In this document: positions 7,481-12,987 of the stretch, piece after piece | How the letters are laid out: every line of letters begins with the position of its first letter | Position numbering within the stretch: the stretch's first letter is position 1 | NCBI GenBank assembly: GCA_947472635.1 | Contig: CANJDY010000037.1 | Location: 1 to 12,987 of the forward strand | DNA: 12,987 bases | Reading direction: 5' to 3' | Origin: Chitinophagaceae bacterium | Lineage (GTDB): Bacteria > Bacteroidota > Bacteroidia > Chitinophagales > Chitinophagaceae | The notes under the pieces: model-generated | What the model saw: the letters and a program-made list of their open reading frames with translations, nothing else | Told to the model about the DNA's origin: nothing | Database searches by the model: none | Position numbers and translations under genes: made by a program

Positions 7481-7954
7481 ATGAATTCCAATAAAGAATT
7501 AATTAACCATTTTTACTCCGCCTTTCAACAGCTCAACCCAAGGGAGATGGCTAGTTGCTATAGCGAAAATATAATTTTTTATGACCCTGTATTTGGGCTG
7601 CTATCAGCAATTGAAGTGAATGGAATGTGGGAAATGCTTTGTACTTCTGCCGTTGATTTTTCATTAACCTATGGAAACATACTAGCATTGGATGACCAGT
7701 ATTGTACTTGTGATTGGGTGGCTACGTACACATTTTCAGGAACCAACAGGAGGGTGGTGAATAAGGTGAGGGCGAATATGCGATTTGCTAATGGCAAAAT
7801 TATTGAACACAGTGATGCCTTTAGTATCCATCAATGGAGTAAACAAGCGTTGGGAATAAGCGGTGAATTGTTTGGATGGAATTCTTTTTTTCAGCGGAGT
7901 ATAAAGAATCGGGCTAAAAAGAGATTGAATGAATTTATGAAATCGATGGGGTAG
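7481..7954 (+). CDS. NTF2/SnoaL-like small protein
   Basis: This 157-residue soluble protein has the cone-shaped NTF2-like fold signature. A first helix (NKELINHFYSAFQQLNPREM, 4-23) is followed by ASCYSENIIFYDPVFG (24-39). Then comes a helix with MWEML (49-53), and beta-strands ending in VVNKVRANMRFANGKIIEHSDAFSIHQW (92-119). The FYDPVFG turn and the strand reading G-K-I-x-E-H-x-D are typical of SnoaL-like members. These proteins bind small molecules or act as isomerases, cyclases or dimer scaffolds; the ligand here is unknown. The C-terminal tail (SFFQRSIKNRAKKRLNEFMKSMG) is basic and helical. ATG at 7481 is a plain start. It is transcribed away from rmuC and converges on pyk across a strong hairpin terminator. 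Confidence 0.82.
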   Translation: MNSNKELINHFYSAFQQLNPREMASCYSENIIFYDPVFGLLSAIEVNGMWEMLCTSAVDFSLTYGNILALDDQYCTCDWVATYTFSGTNRRVVNKVRANMRFANGKIIEHSDAFSIHQWSKQALGISGELFGWNSFFQRSIKNRAKKRLNEFMKSMG

Positions 7955-8025
7955 GTGAGTCACCCAAAAATTGCAGGGATATTTCCTATCAGCTCAATTT
8001 AGGAAGTCTATATTTTTACTTGTAA

Positions 8026-8053
8026 AAAGACCTCCCGTTTGGGGGAGGTCTTT
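8026..8053 (-). terminator. Rho-independent terminator between pyk and the NTF2-like gene
   Basis: AAAGACCTCCC (8026-8036) and GGGAGGTCTTT (8043-8053) make a perfect 11-bp stem with a 6-base loop. On the minus strand, the side of pyk, the stem runs into TTTTTAC. On the plus strand the T-run is only three bases before CGAATTC. It lies 39 bases past the pyk stop and 71 bases past the NTF2-like stop, so it serves pyk best and may work in both directions. Confidence 0.85.
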
Positions 8054-8092
8054 CGAATTCAACTTTGCAGTTGGAATATATTCTATGGTCAC

Positions 8093-9583
8093 TTAATCTA
8101 CAATCGTTATTTTGATGGTATTGGTAGGCAGATGGAGTTTGATAGGGGTGCTACCAGTACTTACCACTACATCTGCAGTTTTGATAAAGCCTCTTTCTTT
8201 CAAAATATTTACTTGGTCGAAAATAATGGTATCTAAGCTTTCTTCCTCTGCATAGTAAATGGCACGTACTCCCCAGCTTAAACTTAACTGATTGATTAGG
8301 GTTCTTTCTTTGCTAAAAACAAACAAGGGTGCTTTAGGACGATAACTGCTTAATATAAATCCGGTGTAACCACTCTGTGTCATTCCTATTAAAGCGCTGG
8401 CATTTACATCCTGTGCTAGTTTACAGGCGCTATAACAAAGGGCATCACTCAACAAGGATGGAGAGTGAGCCTGTGGAGCCAAAATATCATCTCGGTCATA
8501 ATCATAGGCAGTGCGTTCTACTTCTAAAATGATTTTGCTCATCATTTCCACCACTAGTTTAGGGTAATCGCCCATGGCAGTTTCTCCACTAAGCATAACG
8601 GCATCAGCACCCTCCAATACGGCGTTGGCAACATCAGTTACTTCACTTCGATTGGGTTTGGTTCTTTCCATCATGCTTTCCATCATTTGGGTGGCTACAA
8701 TTACAGGTTTGGCCCTGCGCATACACCTGCGGATGATTTCTTTTTGAATCATCGGTACCTGTTCTACCGGAACTTCCACTCCCAAATCACCCCTGGCTAC
8801 CATTACGCCATCACTTTCTACGATGATATCCCGAATGTTTTTTAGGGCCTCGGGCATTTCTATTTTGGAAATTACTTTTATTTTGCTGTTTTTATCTTTG
8901 ATGCGTTTTTTAAGATCAATGATATCATTGGCCTTACGTACAAAGGAGAGCGCAACCCAGTCGAGTTCATTTTCTATAATAAAATCAAGGTCTGCTAAGT
9001 CTTTTTCAGTGAGAGAAGGCATAGTAAGTGCAGAATCTGGAAGATTCACCCCCTTCTTAGGAGTTAAAATTCCCCCCAAGGTTACTGAAACAAGAATTTC
9101 CTTGTCATTAAGGATTTCTTCAGCTTTCAATTCCATTTTTCCATCATCTAAAAAAATCCGTTCTCCCACTTTTACATCCTGTGCAAGATTTGGATAGGAA
9201 ACGTAAATCTTTTCAGTATTACCAATGATTTTATCTGTCGTAAAAATGAATTTACTTCCATCTTTTAATTCAATCTTCCCGTTTTCTAAATCACCTACCC
9301 TTAATTTGGGACCTTGAAGATCTCCCAGAATTGCGATGTTGAAAGGTTGGGTTCTATTAATTTCCCTGATGTGTGTTATGATAGTTGATTTGTCTTCATA
9401 CGATCCATGGGAAAAATTCAACCTAAAAACATTTACCCCTGCAATCACTAGTTCCAATAGTTTTTCGTAGGTAGAACAGGCTGGTCCAACGGTGGCTACG
9501 ATTTTTGTTTTTTTGATGGAATGATTGATGCCCGCTTGTTTATCCATATCATGGTGCAGGTATTTTGTAATGTTTTTACTCAT
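8093..9583 (-). CDS. pyk: Pyruvate kinase
   Basis: Converts phosphoenolpyruvate and ADP to pyruvate and ATP, the last step of glycolysis, in the cytoplasm. At 496 residues it is slightly longer than many bacterial forms because of about 24 extra N-terminal residues before KKTKIVATVGPAC. Conserved sites visible are FRLNFSHG (53-60, with substrate Arg54 and potassium-site Asn56 and Ser58), GDLQGPKLRVG (87-97), and the B-domain lid at about 95-190. VISKIEMPEAL (237-247) holds the catalytic Lys240 and metal ligand Glu242. MVARGDLGVE (261-270) holds Asp266, ATQMMESM (297-304) holds Thr298, and LSGETAMGDYP is at 331-341. The C-terminal regulatory domain (from about 375) contains TQSGYTGFILSSYRP. 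ATG at 9581-9583 fits. It is 92 bases downstream of pfkA on the same strand, and no exact promoter element was seen in that gap, so co-transcription with pfkA is plausible. It ends at a strong terminator. Confidence 0.98.
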   Translation of the reverse strand: MSKNITKYLHHDMDKQAGINHSIKKTKIVATVGPACSTYEKLLELVIAGVNVFRLNFSHGSYEDKSTIITHIREINRTQPFNIAILGDLQGPKLRVGDLENGKIELKDGSKFIFTTDKIIGNTEKIYVSYPNLAQDVKVGERIFLDDGKMELKAEEILNDKEILVSVTLGGILTPKKGVNLPDSALTMPSLTEKDLADLDFIIENELDWVALSFVRKANDIIDLKKRIKDKNSKIKVISKIEMPEALKNIRDIIVESDGVMVARGDLGVEVPVEQVPMIQKEIIRRCMRRAKPVIVATQMMESMMERTKPNRSEVTDVANAVLEGADAVMLSGETAMGDYPKLVVEMMSKIILEVERTAYDYDRDDILAPQAHSPSLLSDALCYSACKLAQDVNASALIGMTQSGYTGFILSSYRPKAPLFVFSKERTLINQLSLSWGVRAIYYAEEESLDTIIFDQVNILKERGFIKTADVVVSTGSTPIKLHLPTNTIKITIVD

Positions 9584-9658
9584 AGTATTTTATTAGTGTT
9601 ATTTGATAGGCAATGGATAATAATCAATAGAGGATAATAGTTTGAATAACTGATACAA

Positions 9659-9678
9659 TAATACCTTCCGTAGTATTA
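9659..9678 (-). repeat. Small hairpin overlapping the pfkA stop codon
   Basis: TAATAC (9659-9664) and GTATTA (9673-9678) form a 6-bp stem around an 8-base loop. On the minus strand the stem begins with the TAA stop of pfkA and is followed by TTGTATC, without a T-run. It is unlikely to terminate fully and may be a fold at the pfkA-pyk junction. Confidence 0.25.
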
Positions 9679-10659
9679 GGAGGCTAGTATTTTTACAATC
9701 TTCATCCATTCCTCATTGATGCGTTGTTTCTTTTTAACAGCTTCATTGAGCGGGGTATAATGCATACGGTTGTTTACCATTCCCACAAATACATTGTGCC
9801 TGCCTTCCAGTAAACATTCAACAGCCGAGTAGCCCATTCTACTGGCAATTAATCTGTCAAAACAACTTGGTGAGCCACCTCTTTGAATATGGCCGAGTAT
9901 ACAAACTCTTACTTCCTGCATTGGAAGGCGTTGCGTAATTATTTTGGCTATCTCATCGGCACCTCCAAAATCGTCTCCTTCCGCTACTACAATCAGGTTG
10001 ACCAATTTGTGGCGCCTTTCTTTTTCCGCCAATTGTTTAATAACTTCCTCAATATCAGTTTTACGCTCTGGAATCAATATATTTTCTGCACCGGTGGCAA
10101 TTCCACTATGAAGGGCAATATAGCCTGCGTCTCTGCCCATCACTTCTATAATAAATAAACGATCATGAGCATCTGCAGTATCCCTGATTTTGTCGATCGC
10201 CTCTACCGCAGTATTAACGGCGGTGTCAAACCCAATGGTAAAATCGGTACCCGCGATGTCTTTATCAATTGTGCCGGGTAAACCTACGCAAGGAATATCA
10301 TATTCGTTGCTGAAGGTTTGTGCACCCCGAAAACTTCCGTCACCACCGATAATAACTAGACCGTTTATCCCCAGTTTCTTTAAATTGCCATAGGCTTTTT
10401 TTCTACCTTCAGGAGTCAGGAATTCCTTGCATCTCGAAGTCTTCAGAATAGTGCCACCCCTTTGAATAATATTGGCAACACTTCTGCCTTCCATTTTAAA
10501 AATGTCATTCTCTACCATGCCGGTATACCCCCTCATTATTCCGAATACATCCAAGCCATGGTAAATACCTGTCCGAACTACTGCCCTTACAGCCGCATTC
10601 ATACCTGGCGCATCTCCTCCGGATGTAAGTACCCCTATCTTTGTTACTGTTTTTTTCAT
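9676..10659 (-). CDS. pfkA: ATP-dependent 6-phosphofructokinase
   Basis: Phosphorylates fructose 6-phosphate to fructose 1,6-bisphosphate, the committing step of glycolysis, in the cytoplasm. The 327 residues are close to the 320 of E. coli PfkA. Sites seen are GVLTSGGDAPGMNAAVRAVVR (9-29, ATP loop and effector-site arginines), GGDGS (105-109) and PGTIDKDIAGTD (128-139, with Thr130, catalytic Asp132 and Asp134). Arg167 (AHDR), EVMGRDAG (172-179) and GHIQRGGSP (256-264) complete the fructose 6-phosphate pocket. Gly108, where pyrophosphate-dependent enzymes carry Asp, points to ATP as phosphoryl donor. Lys133 stands where E. coli has Asn128. ATG at 10657-10659 fits the family start. It has its own -7 element at 10738-10745, runs into pyk downstream, and is divergent from the prolyl oligopeptidase gene. 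Confidence 0.97.
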   Translation of the reverse strand: MKKTVTKIGVLTSGGDAPGMNAAVRAVVRTGIYHGLDVFGIMRGYTGMVENDIFKMEGRSVANIIQRGGTILKTSRCKEFLTPEGRKKAYGNLKKLGINGLVIIGGDGSFRGAQTFSNEYDIPCVGLPGTIDKDIAGTDFTIGFDTAVNTAVEAIDKIRDTADAHDRLFIIEVMGRDAGYIALHSGIATGAENILIPERKTDIEEVIKQLAEKERRHKLVNLIVVAEGDDFGGADEIAKIITQRLPMQEVRVCILGHIQRGGSPSCFDRLIASRMGYSAVECLLEGRHNVFVGMVNNRMHYTPLNEAVKKKQRINEEWMKIVKILAS

Positions 10660-10737
10660 ATGGAATGAAAAGGGTTGATATTATAATTTAATTAATTATT
10701 ACCTCTGATTTTATAACGTATCCTTCTTAAAAAGATG

Positions 10738-10745
10738 CAAAAATA
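10738..10745 (-). promoter_or_regulatory. -7 promoter element of pfkA
   Basis: The minus strand reads TATTTTTG followed by CA, an exact match to TAnnTTTG. It ends 78 bases before the pfkA ATG, giving a leader of roughly 70 bases. No clear -33 TTG at the usual spacing. It may drive pyk as well. Confidence 0.55.
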
Positions 10746-10802
10746 CACTTTTAATATCAATCAGCTTACCCACTTGTTTTTAGTTGGTGCAAAATTGTAA
10801 AT

Positions 10803-10819
10803 AAATGTACAGTACATTT
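10803..10819. promoter_or_regulatory. Perfect 17-bp palindrome over the prolyl oligopeptidase promoter
   Basis: AAATGTAC and GTACATTT are exact inverse complements on either side of a single A, giving AAATGTACAGTACATTT. Its right half shares seven of the eight bases of the -7 element at 10813-10820. The dyad has the size and placement of an operator for a homodimeric helix-turn-helix repressor. No regulator gene is adjacent, so the binding protein is unknown. It could be chance in AT-rich DNA, though the GTAC core and the perfect arms argue for function. Confidence 0.45.
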
Positions 10820-10820
10820 G
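10813..10820 (+). promoter_or_regulatory. -7 promoter element of the prolyl oligopeptidase gene
   Basis: TACATTTG is an exact match to TAnnTTTG. It ends 23 bases before ATG 10844. Transcription from it would begin downstream of the earlier in-frame ATG at 10805, which therefore cannot be the start from this promoter. TTG at 10795-10797 is 15 bases upstream, shorter than the usual -33 spacing. Confidence 0.5.
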
Positions 10821-10843
10821 TAATTCATATTAATATATCTGTA

Positions 10844-12976
10844 ATGTATAAGGTTTTAAAAACAGTATTTTTACTCATGGCAGCTTCCTTTTTTTCGAAT
10901 CAACTATTTTCGCAGCCAATTTACCCCACCACCAAAAAGCTAAACCAGGTGGATGAATATTTTGGAACTCGGGTTGAGGATCCTTACCGTTGGCTGGAAG
11001 ATGACAACAGTGAGGAAACCAAGGCATGGGTTGCCGAAGAAAACAGCCTAACCAATCAATATCTTTCAGCAATTCCATTTAGGGACAAGGTTAAAAATAG
11101 ATTGGAAGAAATGTGGAACTACGCAAAATACAGTGCTCCTTTTAAAGAGGGTAGTTATTATTATTATTATAAAAATGATGGATTGCAAAATCAATCGGTT
11201 TTATACCGGCAACGCAGTTTAACGGGTGTTCCAGAAATTTTTATTGATCCTAATGTTCTGAGTGCAGATGGTACGGCTGTGCCGGGGGTACCCGCATTTT
11301 CCAAAACGGCTAAGTACTGTGCATACTTGCAGGCACAAAGTGGCAGTGATTGGCAGGAAGCTTATATCATGGATGTGCAGTCAAAAAAAATATTGGATGA
11401 AAAACTGCAGTGGATAAAATTTAGTAGTATCTCATGGAAAGGTGAGGAAGGATTTTATTACAGTCGATATCCAGCTGAGGAGGAGAAAAATAAATTAAGC
11501 AGGCAAAATCAATTTCATAAATTGTATTATCACTATATTGGAACACCCCAGCGTGCTGATAAAATTATTTATGAGGATGCAGCCCATCCCTTACGAACGA
11601 TTTCTGCTGCGTTAACAGAGGATGAACGTTTTTTGGTGGTAAATAAATCAGAGGGGACCAGTGGAAATGAAATATGGGTGATGGATACTAGGGCTACTAC
11701 CCAAAAATTGGGTTTTCAATTGTTAATAAAGGGTTTTAAAAGTGAAGCTTCCGTCATTGACAATGATGGTGGGCGATTGCTTGTTAAAACAAATATTGGA
11801 GCACCCAATTACCGGGTGGTATCTATTGATCCCAATTTTTCGGATCCGAAATATTTCAAGGAAATTATTGGGGAGCGGACTCATCTTTTGCAAAGCGTGG
11901 GTTCGGTAGGAGGTAAATTATTTTTATCTTATTTGGAAAATGCCTCCAGCAGAATTTATCAATACAGCTATGCTGGAAATTCAGAAAGAGCCCTACAACT
12001 TCCTGGTATAGGAACGGCAGCCGGATTTGATGGAAAAAGAAAAGATCAGTTTTTTTTCTACACCTATAGCTCGTTTAATTGTGCACCTACCATTTTCAGG
12101 TATTCAATAGCAACCGGTGTTAGTAAACTTTATCGAAAGCCAGAGCTGAAAATTAATACGGATGCCTATACTACCATCCAGGCTTTTTTTAAAAGTAAGG
12201 ATGGTGCCAGGGTACCCATGTTTATAACTTACAAGAAAGGTTTGCAACTCAATGGAAACAATCCTACACTGATTTATGGCTACGGAGGATTTAATATTCC
12301 TATGACTCCTTCTTTCAGTATTTCAAATGCTTTCTTTATTGAGCAGGGGGGCGTATATGTAGTGGTCAATTTAAGGGGTGGTAGTGAATATGGTGAACAG
12401 TGGCATAAAGATGGGATGCTTCAAAATAAGCAAAATGTATTTAATGATATTTATGGAGCAGTTGACTATTTAACAACTGCCAAGTATACCAACCCATCCA
12501 AGATCGCCTTGCGTGGAGGTAGCAACGGAGGGTTGCTAGTAGGAGCCTGTATCACCCAGCATCCCGAATTGTTTAAGGTGGCCATTGCCCAGGTGGGCGT
12601 AATGGATATGCTGCGGTATCATCTTTTCACCATTGGTTGGGCATGGGCCACCGAATATGGCAGAAGTGATAAAAAAGAAGATTTCGCCAATCTTTACAAT
12701 TATTCTCCCCTTCACAATTTAAAAAAGGGAAGCAATTACCCAGCAACATTAGTAACTACTGCCGATCATGACGATAGGGTGGTACCTGCACACAGTTTTA
12801 AATTTGCCGCTCGGTTACAGGAAGTTAATGATGGGCCTAATCCTTCACTGATTAGGATCGACCACAAGGCTGGGCATGGAGCTGGAAAGCCAACCGGAAA
12901 AATGATTGAAGAAGCAACAGATATTTGGAGTTTTGTAATGTTTACTATGGGTATGGGGTTTGTAACCCAGCCCTAA
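10844..12976 (+). CDS. Prolyl oligopeptidase (S9A family serine peptidase), secreted
   Basis: Cleaves short peptides after proline. From ATG 10844 the protein has 710 residues, the usual size. Residues 1 to about 23 (MYKVLKTVFLLMAASFFSNQ then LFS) form a Sec signal peptide, placing it in the periplasm. The mature part opens with the family N-terminus (YPTTKKLNQVDEYFGTRVEDPYRWLED), followed by the seven-bladed beta-propeller (to about 440) that restricts substrate size, then the alpha/beta-hydrolase domain. The triad is Ser560 in GGSNGG, Asp643 in DHDDRVVP and His678 in KAGHGAG. Trp601 and Arg645 match the proline-pocket tryptophan and substrate arginine of the porcine enzyme. An upstream in-frame ATG at 10805 would add 13 residues before the signal peptide; it lies inside the palindrome and upstream of the -7 box, so the later ATG is preferred. 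Divergent from pfkA. The stop is 11 bases before the window end. Confidence 0.96.
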   Translation: MYKVLKTVFLLMAASFFSNQLFSQPIYPTTKKLNQVDEYFGTRVEDPYRWLEDDNSEETKAWVAEENSLTNQYLSAIPFRDKVKNRLEEMWNYAKYSAPFKEGSYYYYYKNDGLQNQSVLYRQRSLTGVPEIFIDPNVLSADGTAVPGVPAFSKTAKYCAYLQAQSGSDWQEAYIMDVQSKKILDEKLQWIKFSSISWKGEEGFYYSRYPAEEEKNKLSRQNQFHKLYYHYIGTPQRADKIIYEDAAHPLRTISAALTEDERFLVVNKSEGTSGNEIWVMDTRATTQKLGFQLLIKGFKSEASVIDNDGGRLLVKTNIGAPNYRVVSIDPNFSDPKYFKEIIGERTHLLQSVGSVGGKLFLSYLENASSRIYQYSYAGNSERALQLPGIGTAAGFDGKRKDQFFFYTYSSFNCAPTIFRYSIATGVSKLYRKPELKINTDAYTTIQAFFKSKDGARVPMFITYKKGLQLNGNNPTLIYGYGGFNIPMTPSFSISNAFFIEQGGVYVVVNLRGGSEYGEQWHKDGMLQNKQNVFNDIYGAVDYLTTAKYTNPSKIALRGGSNGGLLVGACITQHPELFKVAIAQVGVMDMLRYHLFTIGWAWATEYGRSDKKEDFANLYNYSPLHNLKKGSNYPATLVTTADHDDRVVPAHSFKFAARLQEVNDGPNPSLIRIDHKAGHGAGKPTGKMIEEATDIWSFVMFTMGMGFVTQP

Positions 12977-12987
12977 GCTTTTTTAAT

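Noticed and set aside
8823..9197. Open frame of 124 codons on the plus strand inside pyk
   Set aside because: It is antisense to a fully conserved enzyme region, and its Ser/Phe/Arg-rich, low-complexity product looks like a shadow frame.
10805..10843. Upstream ATG giving a 723-residue prolyl oligopeptidase
   Set aside because: The ATG lies inside the palindrome and upstream of the -7 box, and the extra residues precede a complete signal peptide.

Overview
The window reads as chromosomal DNA from a Bacteroidota member, probably in or near Chitinophagaceae. The evidence is the AT-rich composition, a PorP/SprF-type gliding/type IX secretion protein, a Bacteroidota-like lipoprotein, and four exact matches to the Bacteroidota -7 promoter element TAnnTTTG directly upstream of genes. 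No insertion sequence, phage, CRISPR array, tRNA or rRNA was seen. The assignment is inferred from gene types and promoters only; no database search was possible.

Layout. 1-504 (+) is the 3' half of a PorP/SprF outer-membrane gene cut by the window edge. It converges on a secreted right-handed beta-helix lipoprotein (578-1945, -). Still on the minus strand follow a small protein of unknown function (2220-2612), a TVP38/TMEM64 (VTT) membrane protein (2727-3275), a DEAD-box-type RNA helicase carrying DEVD (3384-4712), a tandem universal stress protein (4929-5714) and RmuC (5938-7338). Gaps of roughly 100-275 bases between these suggest mostly separate transcription units rather than one tight operon. 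7481-7954 (+) is a small NTF2/SnoaL-fold protein. It converges on pyruvate kinase (8093-9583, -) across a strong GC-rich hairpin terminator. Upstream of pyk on the same strand is pfkA (9676-10659, -), so two key enzymes of lower and upper glycolysis sit in tandem. Divergent from pfkA is a periplasmic prolyl oligopeptidase (10844-12976, +), complete up to 11 bases before the window end.

How the genes fit together. The only clear functional unit is pfkA-pyk, the two largely irreversible kinase steps of glycolysis. The rest are ordinary housekeeping or envelope genes that share a neighbourhood without an evident joint pathway. No convincing undescribed multi-gene system was found. The items most worth a second look are a perfect 17-bp palindrome lying over the -7 box of the prolyl oligopeptidase gene, the uncharacterised 130-residue protein, two genes that appear to need TTG start codons, and two genes whose TAA stop codon forms the first bases of a hairpin.
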